Source: Leptospira kobayashii | GTDB taxonomy: Bacteria; Spirochaetota; Leptospiria; Leptospirales; Leptospiraceae | DNA: 64,000 nucleotides | Assembly (NCBI RefSeq): GCF_003114835.2 | Contig: NZ_AP025028.1 | Location: forward strand, 3,921,340-3,985,339 | Direction of reading: 5' to 3' | Part shown: positions 8,945-19,271 of the stretch, in pieces | How positions within the stretch are numbered: position 1 is the stretch's first letter | Layout of the letters: every line of letters begins with the position of its first letter | Translations under genes and position numbers: made by a program | The notes under the pieces: model-generated | Databases searched by the model: none | Told to the model about the DNA's origin: nothing | Seen by the model: only the letters and a program-made list of their open reading frames with translations

Positions 8945-9325
8945 TTATTCCAGACGACATTTATCCAATATTAATTCAAAATTTCCATAACTATCTTTCG
9001 AAGCTTTACCGTAAACTCCATATAACACCACTGTGGCGCCAAGATCCAACGCCATAGCTTTTTCATTTTGATTATAAGATAATTTGCATTCGGTAAATAA
9101 TACGGGAGCTTTATGATCCGTTCCGCGATCCATCAATCCGAATAAAACATATTCTTCATTCACTGCCATCGTTTCTCTTTGAGACCCAGTAATCTTTAAA
9201 GTTTTTCCTTTGTATTTATTATTTGCCTTATCCAAATCAGAAGTAATCTCTTCCCTTAATTCGGAAAGTAATAGCTCATAATCCGGCTTATAACCTAGTA
9301 ATTTTAGTAAAGTCAGTATAATCAT
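8945..9325 (-). CDS. Hypothetical protein with OB-fold (tRNA_anti-like) features
   Basis: 126 aa. The segment from YKGKTLKITG through VLFTECKL and a VVLYGVYGK strand to FELILDKCRL looks like the tRNA_anti-like OB fold found in small envelope proteins. A short hydrophobic N-terminus (IILTLLKLLGY) might be a weak signal or anchor. The function is unknown. It is followed by a GC-rich repeat and preceded by another small hypothetical on the same strand. Confidence 0.65.
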   Translation of the reverse strand: MIILTLLKLLGYKPDYELLLSELREEITSDLDKANNKYKGKTLKITGSQRETMAVNEEYVLFGLMDRGTDHKAPVLFTECKLSYNQNEKAMALDLGATVVLYGVYGKASKDSYGNFELILDKCRLE

Positions 9326-9382
9326 AGAGAATAGTAAAAAAGATTTTTACTTTGCGCATCTAATACCTGTCCGACTACAATT

Positions 9383-9736
9383 TTAAAGATTAGTAGATAG
9401 CAATATAACGTCTTCTCCGTCAATAAAAGGCTCAAGCTCGCAGTTTTGATGAATATAATCGTTTAGGATTTTTTTTCCATATTCTTTATGTGCAATTCCG
9501 GTATCAATCGTGACCTGAAACTTCATTCTATTTTCTATCTTTTCACTCAAAGCGATAATCATTTTATCACTATCCTGTTTGTAACCTGCCTTGTTCAAAG
9601 CAGTGACCTGACAAATACTTTCGCCATATCCTTTGGCAAAACGTTCTACCCAAGCTTTCTCTTTCTCACCGAAACACGAATTATAAAATAAAATGGCGGC
9701 AATAGCAAAAAGAAATACAGTTCTCTTCGAGTTCAT
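9383..9736 (-). CDS. Hypothetical secreted protein or lipoprotein
   Basis: 117 aa with a signal peptide (basic start, then VFLFAIAAILFYNSC) ending in a lipobox-like Cys near residue 21. The mature part has two more Cys (ICQ and NCE) that could pair. I do not recognise a family. It lies 57 bases upstream of the OB-fold-like gene on the same strand. The 234 bases upstream (9737-9970) hold no gene I can support. Confidence 0.6.
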   Translation of the reverse strand: MNSKRTVFLFAIAAILFYNSCFGEKEKAWVERFAKGYGESICQVTALNKAGYKQDSDKMIIALSEKIENRMKFQVTIDTGIAHKEYGKKILNDYIHQNCELEPFIDGEDVILLSTNL

Positions 9737-9970
9737 TATTTATCCTCTAATGTAAATTATGCGATGGAAGAAAAAGGCGGGAGGAGTCCGAAATTTGAAT
9801 TAACAAACAAGGTCTCTTTCCCGCAAAAAGCGTTGAAAGCTTAGATCTCCGCACCCGATTCCTAAAAACCGAATACGGACACTCATTCTAATATTCTTAT
9901 AGTAAAAGGGAAACGTGCCGCATAGAAGATTAGAAGTGATTTGTATAGGATGTTTTACCCTATAGGAAAC

Positions 9971-11812
9971 CTACCGGGGAATTCTAAGTTCAAAATGGGA
10001 TTTGGATTTTTCGTAGTAAAATCGAACATTACTTCCCAGTTTCGAGGCTCTCATTTTGATACTTTCCAGGCCGATACCTTTAGTTTCCAAATCGGGGTCC
10101 TCGAATTTTTTCCCGTCATTCGCAATCTTTAAAATTAACCCTTGGGATTCTTTATGCCAGAAAACATGAATTGATTCGGCTTCCCCATGGCGGAGAATGT
10201 TGGACATTACTTCCAAAAAGATTTTCTGAACATGAAGGCATTCATCAATTTTCAAAACTCCTGAAACGTCTCCTATTTTGGAATGAACTTGGATTCTGCC
10301 CGTTTCATGAATTCTTTTGCAATAACGGATGATTACCTCTTCCACCAATTCGTTTTTGCTTCCTTGATGATGCATTAAAAACACAATATCCCTTACATTC
10401 GAAATCAATTGACTCATCTCTTTCTTTAACTTCAAAAGAGTCTGATCCCTTTTTCCTTTCGCTTCCAGCTCAAACAAAATCGCAGTCAACTCGGAGCCGA
10501 TCGAATCATGTATATCGGAAGCGATGCGACTTCTTTCTTCCGTTTGAAATTTAAGCTGTTCATTATATCTCAACTGCAATTGAGCGAATTCTTTGGATTT
10601 CTCCAAATCATCCGTAAACCGATAAGAGATAATATAAGAATTCAAAGCAACAAATCCGACCAAGCCGACGGGAAAGCTGTAAGGAAACAAAATATATATT
10701 TCATACAATCCGTAAATTACATCGTTTAACATTGTAATGGCGAGAATCAATCCGGTCAGGAAAATGGTTATCGCCTTCGGTTCTTTGTCTTTAATTGCCA
10801 GTACAAGACCACCGAGGATAGGAACAGCATACAAAGGCGGAAAATACAGATAGTATTGATAAAGCTCAATGACACCCGACTCCGAAAAAAAGATAATACC
10901 TAAGAAAAATACAATCGTCGTCAGAATCGGATAGGAAATCCATTTTGACCGATACTGGTTGGGAAACATCTTACTAAAAAGCAAATATACAATCGGAACG
11001 AATGCTACTTCACAAAAAAACTCAGCTCTGATTCTCAAATCCAACGTCAGATCGGGAATCATTCTATATTGAATCTCCGAAGTGATGAAACTGTAAGATG
11101 ATACGATCACACAAAATAAAGAAAAATAAAAAGGAGCGAGATCCTTTCTATAGGAAAGATAAAATACAAAATGGTACAAACCGAACGAAAATATAACGGT
11201 AATTAAAAATATTTCCAGCCATTCCGTTTTCTTTTCTTCTTTCTCCAATAATTCTCCGCGGCTAAGTAAAAACGGTTCTCTAATCCCAGCCTTCAAAATA
11301 TTTCCATGGAAATTGGAGACGGCTACTGTTAGAGAAAAATCCTTTTCTGGAACCGAAAGAATCGTTTGGAAAGGATGCGCCGTAAGATAAGTATCCGAAC
11401 TGCTTTTTCCCGGGTGGCCGTTGGAAAAAACTTTTGCATCATTCAGATAAACTTCATAGATTCCTGGCAATCTAGGTATTTTTAATTTCAATCCGGAAAT
11501 TTCATCCGGTATTTGAACTTTTAATTTATAAACACCAAACCCTTTTAATGTGTGTAAGCTGACATCGTATTCCCTCCAGATCCCCGGAACCGGAACGTAG
11601 GATGGCTTCGGATTTTGTTTTTTCAAATCTTCCGGAGAATGATTCCAGTAAAACTCCCATTTTCCCGACAAAGGCAATACTCTATTCAAAAGATCTTCCC
11701 TTTGAATAGAAATTTTTCCAGACGAAGAAACAGGAAATGATTTTGGCTTAATCACATCGGAGCATTGAAACAGAGAGGAGAGAAAAAAGAAAACTAATGA
11801 AATTTTTTTCAT
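9971..11812 (-). CDS. 7TM-DISM sensor histidine kinase, LiaS/NarX-type catalytic part
   Basis: 613 aa. A lipoprotein-like signal (LSSLFQCS) is followed by an extracytoplasmic beta-rich sensor domain (about residues 40-180, 7TMR-DISMED2-like), about seven transmembrane segments (residues 195-400), then a HisKA_3-type dimerisation helix with [14 protein letters not shown] carrying the phosphoacceptor His, and an HATPase domain ([12 protein letters not shown] as N box, IANDGKKF and [12 protein letters not shown] as G boxes). It should phosphorylate the LuxR-type regulator encoded just upstream; the stop and start overlap by one base (TAATG), so the two are translationally coupled. DISM sensor domains often bind carbohydrates or related ligands, but the ligand here is unknown. 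Confidence 0.93.
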   Translation of the reverse strand: MKKISLVFFFLSSLFQCSDVIKPKSFPVSSSGKISIQREDLLNRVLPLSGKWEFYWNHSPEDLKKQNPKPSYVPVPGIWREYDVSLHTLKGFGVYKLKVQIPDEISGLKLKIPRLPGIYEVYLNDAKVFSNGHPGKSSSDTYLTAHPFQTILSVPEKDFSLTVAVSNFHGNILKAGIREPFLLSRGELLEKEEKKTEWLEIFLITVIFSFGLYHFVFYLSYRKDLAPFYFSLFCVIVSSYSFITSEIQYRMIPDLTLDLRIRAEFFCEVAFVPIVYLLFSKMFPNQYRSKWISYPILTTIVFFLGIIFFSESGVIELYQYYLYFPPLYAVPILGGLVLAIKDKEPKAITIFLTGLILAITMLNDVIYGLYEIYILFPYSFPVGLVGFVALNSYIISYRFTDDLEKSKEFAQLQLRYNEQLKFQTEERSRIASDIHDSIGSELTAILFELEAKGKRDQTLLKLKKEMSQLISNVRDIVFLMHHQGSKNELVEEVIIRYCKRIHETGRIQVHSKIGDVSGVLKIDECLHVQKIFLEVMSNILRHGEAESIHVFWHKESQGLILKIANDGKKFEDPDLETKGIGLESIKMRASKLGSNVRFYYEKSKSHFELRIPR

Positions 11813-12492
11813 TAAGGGTAACCGGGAATATTTCGTATAATACCCATTCGTCGACCTCGAATGATTGCCTCCGACTTAGAATGGACTTCCAACTTTTTAT
11901 ATATTTTTTCTATATGACGGCTTACCGTATGCGAGGAGATATCCAGCTCTTCTGCAATGTCAGGAAAAGTCATACCCAATGCCACAAAATTCAGAATTTG
12001 CAATTCTCGTGCAGTCAATCCCGAATCGTTAGGCTCCGGATTGGAATTCAATTCTCCCTGCTTTGCAAATTCAAGAATGATCTTGTCCGCAATTCTAGGA
12101 GTCAATGGAGCACCTCCCAAAACGATTACATTCAATTCCGCAAGCAAAAGATCCGGAGCAGTGTCCTTCAATAAATAACCCGATGCACCGTTCTGAATTG
12201 CGTTGATAATCTTCTCTTCATCCTCAAAAACAGTATATATCACATACTTTGTGTTATGTGTAATTGGTTTCAAAGCACGCAAACAGTCCAGTCCGCTTTT
12301 ACCTGGCAAACCGATATCCAGAATAGTAATATCGGCCGGCTCTTTGGGAATTTCTTCGATCGCCTCGTCCGCACTAACATAATGTTTTAAAAATTTAAAC
12401 TGTTTATCTTTTGCCAATAAACCTTTTAAATTTTTGGCAGTGTGAATATTATCTTCTACGATCGACACTGTAAAAGTGGCTTTGGATTTCAT
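11812..12492 (-). CDS. Response regulator, NarL/LuxR family
   Basis: 226 aa. The receiver domain has the acidic pair (VEDN), phosphoacceptor Asp in [12 protein letters not shown], the Thr/Ser switch in VIYTVF and LLKDT with the conserved Lys. The C-terminal LuxR helix-turn-helix is [26 protein letters not shown] then [16 protein letters not shown]. It overlaps the upstream 190 aa gene by four bases (ATGA) and the kinase by one, giving the order hypothetical, regulator, kinase. The target genes are unknown. Confidence 0.95.
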   Translation of the reverse strand: MKSKATFTVSIVEDNIHTAKNLKGLLAKDKQFKFLKHYVSADEAIEEIPKEPADITILDIGLPGKSGLDCLRALKPITHNTKYVIYTVFEDEEKIINAIQNGASGYLLKDTAPDLLLAELNVIVLGGAPLTPRIADKIILEFAKQGELNSNPEPNDSGLTARELQILNFVALGMTFPDIAEELDISSHTVSRHIEKIYKKLEVHSKSEAIIRGRRMGIIRNIPGYP

Positions 12493-13061
12493 TGAAGCAA
12501 ACTTTTGATTCCGGAAATCGATTTTTCCAAATCAGAAATTTTGGATTGGATTTCCGATTTGTTTTCGTGAGCCGAATCGATTTTGGAATGAGCGAGCGCC
12601 ATCAAACCGTTGTAATCTTTCGAAACCTGATTCAAACTCTCTTCCCAATCTCTCGGTTTGATTCTTTTTTTCGCGAGAATTTTCTTTCGAATTTTTTCAT
12701 ACGCGAATTTGCCCAATCCGAACGCATGCAAAGGAAGCAGAATGTACAAACAAATCCAAAGAATCTTACCGTAATTCGGAGTTTCACTGAACAGACTCCA
12801 CAAATAACCCCAAATCCCGCAAAGTAGCAAAATCGAAACTGTTAAATTTGTCTTAGGAGTTGTAGGAGAAATCGAATTAAATAAGGAAAGGAGAATGACA
12901 GAAAACACAAGTAAAAGGAGAACTTCCCAAGGAACTATTTGAAAAAACAGATCCCAAAACTTTTGGAAACGATCCCAACTTTCCTGAAATTCACGAATGG
13001 AATTTTGAAGGTCGAGGATTTGTTTTTGGATTTTTTGAAAGAAATCAAATACGGCAGACAT
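12489..13061 (-). CDS. Hypothetical membrane protein with terminal coiled coils
   Basis: 190 aa. An N-terminal amphipathic helix rich in Gln, Phe and Trp is followed by three hydrophobic segments (about residues 45-125), then a basic patch ([13 protein letters not shown]) and a C-terminal coiled coil ([21 protein letters not shown]). No family is recognised. It is the first gene of the two-component operon and overlaps the regulator by four bases, so it may modulate that system (inference). Its start codon overlaps the start codon of the divergent gene at 13060. Confidence 0.7.
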   Translation of the reverse strand: MSAVFDFFQKIQKQILDLQNSIREFQESWDRFQKFWDLFFQIVPWEVLLLLVFSVILLSLFNSISPTTPKTNLTVSILLLCGIWGYLWSLFSETPNYGKILWICLYILLPLHAFGLGKFAYEKIRKKILAKKRIKPRDWEESLNQVSKDYNGLMALAHSKIDSAHENKSEIQSKISDLEKSISGIKSLLQ

Positions 13062-14139
13062 GAGCCAATTTACGAATAAATTATTGAATCAGGCAAGAGA
13101 TTTCTTATATAAATTTACGAAGGGATCCACCCTTATAAATCTCTTAATCGCCTATACTCTGATCGCACTTCCCTTCTTTGTATATCATGAGTGGCACCTG
13201 CCTTGGCATTACATCACACTGCTTAGTTTGGCCGCATTGATATGCGGATCTATTTTACTATTCGGCACCTTATATGCGATCCGGGAATATTGGGCCAATC
13301 CTTACCATCCGTTGATCGAGATTGTTGCTGCTCTAACTTTTATCTTCGCACTTTGGCTTTCCGAAGTATTTTATTTCAGAGCAGGCAAGGTATTCTTTTT
13401 CATCCTATCATTCGTAATCATACTAATTCGTGTTTTGCGAATGGATTTTTATGTCAAGATTTCACTGGCAACGATACTTTTGGTCGGCAACGGATTGTTG
13501 TCTTTCCGCGCCTTGCAAACAGTGGAAATCTTATCTTCCTATGTTCTTTTTAAGAACAAATTCAAATTTGAAGAAGTCAATCTGAACTCCTGGACGAAGT
13601 CCGAAACCGAAAACAGTTACTGGAATGAAGAATTGAAAATGGGATTCACAATTCCCGAAGATTTTTATTTTTTCAAACCGGAAGATTTAAATCTGGAACA
13701 GAAAACCGGAGCCGGACAAATAGCAGGACTCATTGCTTCCAGTGATACCGACGCAAATCGTTATCCGTTTATCCGAATGTTTTATTTTCCTTCTTACGTC
13801 AGCTTTGAGATAAATCAAGCCGCATCGGAAGTATCTTCCTATTTGAACATGCAAATCAGTAAACAAGAGATAGAAGATTTGCAGGAAATTTCCTCCGCAG
13901 AAAATCTGCTTCCGAACTTAGGAAGCAAGTTCTGGACATTCTATGATTCGCTTAGACCCCGTTATGCGAAATCAGGATTTATACTTATAGAAAATGCAAA
14001 TCACGACAAGATCCTGCTTCACATCACGGAAAATCTCGAAAAAGGCCAAGCCCATGAACCTGGCATCGAATCTATTCTAAAATCCGTACGTTTTAGTGAA
14101 AACGAAGCTCCGGAGCCGAACCCGGAAGACCCAAAATAG
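13060..14139 (+). CDS. Hypothetical membrane protein with C-terminal extracytoplasmic domain
   Basis: 359 aa. About five hydrophobic segments lie in residues 20-165 and are followed by a soluble domain (residues 175-350) with SYWNEELKMGFTIPEDFYF and KSGFILIENANHDKILLHIT, which reads like a secreted all-beta/alpha domain. No family is recognised. It is divergent to the two-component operon; the two ATG codons share CATG, so there is no intergenic space and its promoter must lie inside the neighbouring gene. Confidence 0.7.
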   Translation: MSQFTNKLLNQARDFLYKFTKGSTLINLLIAYTLIALPFFVYHEWHLPWHYITLLSLAALICGSILLFGTLYAIREYWANPYHPLIEIVAALTFIFALWLSEVFYFRAGKVFFFILSFVIILIRVLRMDFYVKISLATILLVGNGLLSFRALQTVEILSSYVLFKNKFKFEEVNLNSWTKSETENSYWNEELKMGFTIPEDFYFFKPEDLNLEQKTGAGQIAGLIASSDTDANRYPFIRMFYFPSYVSFEINQAASEVSSYLNMQISKQEIEDLQEISSAENLLPNLGSKFWTFYDSLRPRYAKSGFILIENANHDKILLHITENLEKGQAHEPGIESILKSVRFSENEAPEPNPEDPK

Positions 14140-14141
14140 AT

Positions 14142-15131
14142 TTATTTTTTAGAACTGGCCAGCTCCTCACCTGATTCTTCCATAATGCCCGCAATCGAAA
14201 TCAATGACAAAGGATCGATTAGGGTATTGGCAATTTTAGCACCTAAATGCAAATGAGGGCCGGTAGACATTCCCGTAGAACCTACTTTTCCAATCACTTG
14301 TCCTTTTTTAACCTTATCACCCACCTTCACTAACATTTCACTCTGATGCATATAGAAAGTGAAGATCTTATTTCCATGATCCAGAATTGTAAAATTTCCT
14401 TCATAATACATCGGCCGGGCAAGGACCACGGTTCCGTCCTGTATTGCCAAGATAGGAGTTCCCGATTTACCTCGGAAATCCACGCCACCATGTGGTTTTC
14501 CCTTTTTCTTGTTATAATCCCGTCTAACATAGAATTTACTGGTAATATGAATTCGTTCCAAAGGTAATTTGAAATTATCATTGAACTGCAAGCCGGATTC
14601 TTTTGCAAAAGCAACTTCTTTTGCTTTCGAACATTCTTTTATGAATTCCAACGTTTCTTTGGAAAGTTCCTGAGTTACGAATTTCTCATCGACTTTGATG
14701 GTTTGATTTTTCTGGATCACTTGAAATTTAGTCGGTTCAAGTTGAATTTGATATTGTTTCGTTCCGCGTTTTACAAAAAAGATCTTTGATTGGATTTCTA
14801 AATTCATCGGTCCCGGAGCAGCGTCGGGAGAAATTGCCAAAAAACCGATCTGACTATTTCCTTGTTTGGATAAGATAACTTCCTTCCCCATCCAAAATAC
14901 TTTGAAATTTTCATGAATCCATTTTTTATCTTTAGGTGTTAGTCGAAAAAGAATCGCCTCACCTCTTCCGAATTTCCTCGCTTCCAGAAGAAGAAAAAAG
15001 TTTTTTTCTTCTTTTTTTACAAAGTAATTGGATGAATTTTTGATTCCATTCGGTTGATGTAATTTTTTTCCCTCGGCAAAGAGAGAAAAACTAATAAATA
15101 ACAGACTGAAAGCTAGAATTTGTTCTTTCAT
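14142..15131 (-). CDS. M23 family (LytM-type) metallopeptidase, secreted
   Basis: 329 aa with a signal peptide (LAFSLLFISFSLFAEG). The C-terminal LytM domain has all catalytic features: PHGGVDFRG (His and Asp zinc ligands), TFYMHQ (catalytic His) and GPHLHLG (HxH). It should cut peptide cross-links in peptidoglycan. The N-terminal 170 residues form a beta-rich domain of unknown role. It contrasts with the degenerate M23 protein at 52526. It ends two bases from the stop of the convergent gene 13060-14139. Confidence 0.92.
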   Translation of the reverse strand: MKEQILAFSLLFISFSLFAEGKKLHQPNGIKNSSNYFVKKEEKNFFLLLEARKFGRGEAILFRLTPKDKKWIHENFKVFWMGKEVILSKQGNSQIGFLAISPDAAPGPMNLEIQSKIFFVKRGTKQYQIQLEPTKFQVIQKNQTIKVDEKFVTQELSKETLEFIKECSKAKEVAFAKESGLQFNDNFKLPLERIHITSKFYVRRDYNKKKGKPHGGVDFRGKSGTPILAIQDGTVVLARPMYYEGNFTILDHGNKIFTFYMHQSEMLVKVGDKVKKGQVIGKVGSTGMSTGPHLHLGAKIANTLIDPLSLISIAGIMEESGEELASSKK

Positions 15132-15161
15132 TAGATAAAGAATCGGCCGGATTCCCCTTCT

Positions 15162-17591
15162 TTAGCGGTTAATTTTTTTTACATAGGATATAAAATCTTC
15201 AACAGGGAGCGGCTTGCTATAGTAGTATCCCTGAATGATATGGCATCCGAAACTTTTCAATAAATTCCGTTGCACTTCTGTTTCCACACCTTCCGCAATG
15301 ACTTCCATACCGAGAGAAACTGCCATGTTGATGATCGCTCTGCAAATTGCCTGGTCATCTTCATTTTTTTCTAAATCAATTACGAAGGATCGATCGATTT
15401 TCAGGATATCCGCATTTATTTTTTTCAAATAACTCAAGGAAGAATAACCGGTTCCAAAATCATCGATGGAAACTTTGACTCCGAGATCGGAGAGATAACG
15501 AAACGCTTCAATACTTTTCTCAGGGTTTTCCATAATGGAGCTTTCCGTTAGCTCCAGTTCGATTTCATGCGCATCGATTTTAAAATGTTCCATTGTTGCA
15601 TGAACTTTGTGAGCCCAATTATTCTTTTTCAATTGTTTGCCGCTCACGTTGATGCTAATGTTGAATCCCCCGATATTTTCTTCCTGCCAACTTTTCTTCA
15701 AACGACAAGCTTCTTCCAAAACCCAATCTCCGATTCTTTCAATCAGTCCGGAATCTTCAGCAACCGGAATGAATTCAATAGGAGGAACCCAGCCTCGTTC
15801 CGGATGTTTCCAGCGAATCAATGCTTCCGCTCCGCAAATTCGATCCGATTTCATGGAAATCTGAGGCTGGAAAAACAAACTGAGTTCATTGTTTTGCAAC
15901 GCCTTTCTAAGCGAACTTTCAATGTACAATCGTTTTTCGGAACGGAGAATCAGTTCATTGGTATAAAACCGGAAATTGTTTCTTCCGACTTCCTTTGCCT
16001 TATACATTGCCATATCAGCATTTTTCAGCAGCTCTTGGGTCGTAATACCATCATTAGGTGAAAGTGCAATGCCCATACTGATTGTGGTATATAAATCCCT
16101 TCCGGTCACATGGAAAGGCTGACTGAGTATATCAAGTATACGGGAAGCAAATTCGGCTGCTTCTCCTCTGTTGAGAATACCGACTTTCAATATTCCGAAT
16201 TCATCTCCGCCGAAACGTGCAACAGTATCCACCTCGGTCATAATCCGTTTCAATCGGGCGGCTACCATTTGCAAAAGCATATCTCCCTTTGCATGTCCCA
16301 AACTATCATTGATGAATTTGAAATTATCAATATCGAAAAAATAACAGGCAATCAATGTCTCTGTGGATTTATGATTTTTAAGAGCTTGATTCGTGTGATC
16401 AATAAATAAAGTACGATTGGAAAGTCCGGTCAAAGAATCGTAGTAAGCCAAATAGGAAATTCTTTCCTCAGCTAACTTTCTTTCGGTGATATCAATTCCG
16501 TAACTGATGATTTTTCTTGTCTTGGAATCGGGATCTTCGATAGGAATGTATTTTCTTAATAGATATTTTTTCCCATCCTGCTCGTCGGGGAGCAATTCTT
16601 CAAACTGAACTATATCGTTTTTGTTTAAAGCCACATCTAAAAATTTTTGCCTTTTATCGGAAAACTCAGGAAGTAAATTCAATCTTTTGGAAAGTTCCGT
16701 ATCGGTCTTTCCATACATCCAGGATCGAATCTCAGTACTCGGAACTAAAACCGGATTCGAATATTCATATTTGAAATCATCACCTAATACCGATATATCG
16801 GAGTCGATATTATCTAAAATGAATTCATAAAATGCTTTTTGTCTTTTGACCTGTTCCTGCGCTTTTTTTCTTTCCGAAATATCACGAAACGTTGCCCAGA
16901 TTACCATTTTTCCATTTACAGAATACAATCGAAAGGATGATTCTGTTGGAATCAATTCATCATTCTTTGTGACTAGAGAACCTCCTTCAATCAGACTCCC
17001 TTGAAATTCGGCTTCATCACTTGCTACCTTTGAGAGTAAAATGGAAAAATCTTTGCCTTTCAATTCATTTTCGTCATAATTTAGAACATTTAATGCTTGT
17101 TTGTTTATCCCTATGATTTGTTTGGATTGAGGATCTATCTGAATAACTATATCCAACGATTCTTCGAATACATTTTCAAGTACGGCCATCCTCTCTTTGA
17201 TCTCTTCAAATTCACGAGATCTTTCTTGATCTTGGATCAATCTTTCCGCAAAGTTAAGAGTAATGGACAAAAGTTCGAAAGAATAATAATTCCTGGAAAG
17301 ATGAAGCTGTGTAGGATGAGATAGATTTTCTTTCGGGCTTGAATTTTCAAAAAGTAGTACGGAAGGAAGATTCGGATAACGTTCAAAAAGAAATTTTTGC
17401 TTTTCTAAAAGCTTCTCATCCTGCCAAAAAAAAAGAACATTCCGTGAGCATAAGTCGGATGAGAAAGAGTCAAGTTCCGCAAATTCGGAAAAAACAATTG
17501 TTTCGAAATTTTTCTTTATGTCACTAAGAAGGGTTAAATAAAAATCCGAGTCGTTTTTTTCAATATAAACTGTGAGATTTTTAGATGACAT
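15162..17591 (-). CDS. PAS-PAS-GGDEF-EAL cyclic-di-GMP signalling protein
   Basis: 809 aa, no transmembrane segment. The first 130 residues resemble a response-regulator fold, but I do not see a clear phosphoacceptor Asp. A coiled segment leads to PAS 1 (about 140-250) and PAS 2 (about 255-370), then GGDEF (DSLTGLSNRTLF, ARFGGDEFG near residue 460) and EAL (GAEALIRWKHPE near 587, ELTESS, DDFGTGYSSL, KIDRSF, AEGVE). Both catalytic motif sets look intact, so it could make or break c-di-GMP, with the balance set by the PAS ligands. The neighbouring M23 peptidase lies 30 bases downstream on the same strand. Confidence 0.94.
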   Translation of the reverse strand: MSSKNLTVYIEKNDSDFYLTLLSDIKKNFETIVFSEFAELDSFSSDLCSRNVLFFWQDEKLLEKQKFLFERYPNLPSVLLFENSSPKENLSHPTQLHLSRNYYSFELLSITLNFAERLIQDQERSREFEEIKERMAVLENVFEESLDIVIQIDPQSKQIIGINKQALNVLNYDENELKGKDFSILLSKVASDEAEFQGSLIEGGSLVTKNDELIPTESSFRLYSVNGKMVIWATFRDISERKKAQEQVKRQKAFYEFILDNIDSDISVLGDDFKYEYSNPVLVPSTEIRSWMYGKTDTELSKRLNLLPEFSDKRQKFLDVALNKNDIVQFEELLPDEQDGKKYLLRKYIPIEDPDSKTRKIISYGIDITERKLAEERISYLAYYDSLTGLSNRTLFIDHTNQALKNHKSTETLIACYFFDIDNFKFINDSLGHAKGDMLLQMVAARLKRIMTEVDTVARFGGDEFGILKVGILNRGEAAEFASRILDILSQPFHVTGRDLYTTISMGIALSPNDGITTQELLKNADMAMYKAKEVGRNNFRFYTNELILRSEKRLYIESSLRKALQNNELSLFFQPQISMKSDRICGAEALIRWKHPERGWVPPIEFIPVAEDSGLIERIGDWVLEEACRLKKSWQEENIGGFNISINVSGKQLKKNNWAHKVHATMEHFKIDAHEIELELTESSIMENPEKSIEAFRYLSDLGVKVSIDDFGTGYSSLSYLKKINADILKIDRSFVIDLEKNEDDQAICRAIINMAVSLGMEVIAEGVETEVQRNLLKSFGCHIIQGYYYSKPLPVEDFISYVKKINR

Positions 17592-17834
17592 GAACTAAGA
17601 ATAAGAAGACGAGAAAATGCGGTTCTTACAATAGATTTTTTTTCCGTACTTGAAGATCCAAAGGTTTTCTTTCCGATTTTTCGAATTTCTAAACGGCGTT
17701 TACTCTTTTTTTGCTCCGCAACAAAGCTCTTTTTCTTCCAAAATAGATAAGCGGTTTTCACCACCCTAAGAATTAGATGTGGACATTCTACTACATAGAT
17801 TTGTCCTTATCTCATCTAGGTGGAATGAGAGAGA

Positions 17835-18488
17835 ATGCTCAGGATAGGATGGAGAAGACCTTTGTGGATTCAAACTCTCTACTTCGTACTACTACTAAAT
17901 TTAACGATATCAATTGTACCTACTCTCTTAGCGCAAGAATCCAAACTTTCCAATAAAGACTCCAAAACATTAAAAGAAACTTTTCGTTATATAGAATCTT
18001 TAGAACCGAGCCGTTTAAAAATCAGCAAACAAACTTATAGCCGTTATTCGAATTTCGAATCGTTCTTTCATTTCCACTATTCCGGTAAAAAGCTGAGTAG
18101 ATGGATCCAATCCAGGATTAAAAATTATTCGAAAGGATCAACGGGGGATTTCATCGCTTACTTCCATGAAGGAGAAGTAGTACTAGGCAAGTCCTTCTTT
18201 CAATTACCAAAATTGGATCGGGCATTGATTCTTCTCCATGAAGCAAGACATGCCGATGGAAAAGAATATTCGCATGTTCCTTGTCCCGACAATTTCCGTT
18301 TTCTCAATGCAAGAGACTTAAACATTGTTCCTTCCGGTAAAAAAGGATGTGATTCTACGTTAGACGGTGGATACGGATTGACTGCTTCGTTTCTATTTGA
18401 ATTGGGATCTTACGGATTTTTATCACAATCGGAAACCGCGCATAGATACAATTCCGAAATTTCCAGAATTCTCGCTTCTTCCGATTAA
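17835..18488 (+). CDS. Hypothetical secreted protein with HExxH-type metal motif
   Basis: 217 aa. The N-terminus is basic and then hydrophobic with a cleavable-looking signal ending LAQES. LILLHEARHADG near residue 135 is an HExxH motif in a hydrophobic helix, as in zincin metallopeptidases. Two Cys (VPCPDN and KKGCDS) may form a disulfide. It could be a small secreted protease or a DUF-type relative; the family is not recognised. The stop overlaps the convergent gene by four bases. Confidence 0.68.
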   Translation: MLRIGWRRPLWIQTLYFVLLLNLTISIVPTLLAQESKLSNKDSKTLKETFRYIESLEPSRLKISKQTYSRYSNFESFFHFHYSGKKLSRWIQSRIKNYSKGSTGDFIAYFHEGEVVLGKSFFQLPKLDRALILLHEARHADGKEYSHVPCPDNFRFLNARDLNIVPSGKKGCDSTLDGGYGLTASFLFELGSYGFLSQSETAHRYNSEISRILASSD

Positions 18489-19264
18489 AACAAATAGTGA
18501 TAAGAAAAAGAAACATCCTGATAATAAGTATGTTTCGAAAATTCGAAACGAACTTCATGATTTTTTTGAATCGCATAACGCAATCTTAGGTTAGCGGTAT
18601 AATCGTTCTCATTCTGAGAAATATTATAATAATGATAAGCATAATAAGTTTGGATTTTCCAGGAACCTATATTGTATAAAAAATTCAAAACTCCTTGCGG
18701 AGCAATCCTGGCTTCATTTTTAAAATATCCGTGTGCTTGCGCTTTTACACCTGCCATTACGGTAAATAAAAAGGGAGAATCTTCCCTGGAAAATTCATTC
18801 TGGAACGAATAACCGTAAGACGCCTCCGCATTTACCGGAGTGATTCTGGAATATTCTTCCTTGTCCTTCCAGAACGGTTGGTGTTTGGTTTTAACGGTTA
18901 CTGTTTCCGCTCCCAAATCCAAGGCATAGGTTTTTGATTCGGAAATACTATTATAAGGATTAAGAGAATACATCCTAATAACATTTAAGCGGGTTAATTC
19001 CAACTTTCTGGAGCCTTCATAATAACGGACTGCCCCGTTCATTACCTGGGTTTCCGAATTGGGAACAAATCCTTTATCGGTATTCAATAAATCATGGTAA
19101 GCCGGTCGAAATTGAATTTCGGCAAAACTGCCCAAGCTTGAATAACCTATGCTGCCGGAAACCCTTTTAGGTCCATGGCCTTCATCGTTTGTTTGTGAAA
19201 ATAGAGGAAAAGAAAAAAATAAAAATGTTAAAACTAAGTGTTGGAGAACAGACTTGGCTCGCAC
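18485..19264 (-). CDS. Predicted outer-membrane beta-barrel protein
   Basis: 259 aa with a signal peptide (LVLTFLFFSFPLFSQ). The mature part alternates hydrophobic and polar residues in strands rich in Tyr, ends with an aromatic C-terminus (SFSYHYLF) as in outer-membrane barrels, and has paired strands such as KIQTYYAYHYYNIS and LRLRYAIQ. No family is recognised. It lies 7 bases downstream of the DUF3015 gene. Confidence 0.65.
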   Translation of the reverse strand: MRAKSVLQHLVLTFLFFSFPLFSQTNDEGHGPKRVSGSIGYSSLGSFAEIQFRPAYHDLLNTDKGFVPNSETQVMNGAVRYYEGSRKLELTRLNVIRMYSLNPYNSISESKTYALDLGAETVTVKTKHQPFWKDKEEYSRITPVNAEASYGYSFQNEFSREDSPFLFTVMAGVKAQAHGYFKNEARIAPQGVLNFLYNIGSWKIQTYYAYHYYNISQNENDYTANLRLRYAIQKNHEVRFEFSKHTYYQDVSFSYHYLF

Positions 19265-19271
19265 AGTTTAA

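Noticed and set aside
9737..9970. Possible small RNA or hairpin in the 234-base gap
   Set aside because: Only loose GCGGGA/TCCCGC pairing at a long distance; no promoter, terminator or known fold seen.
15567..16061. 164 aa ORF antisense to the GGDEF-EAL gene
   Set aside because: Antisense shadow of a strongly supported gene; its composition is dominated by Phe, Ser and Asn with no domain.
17534..17764. 76 aa ORF on the minus strand upstream of the GGDEF-EAL gene
   Set aside because: It overlaps the start of the GGDEF-EAL gene, has no recognisable family and reads as low-complexity Lys/Ser/Arg; more likely chance.
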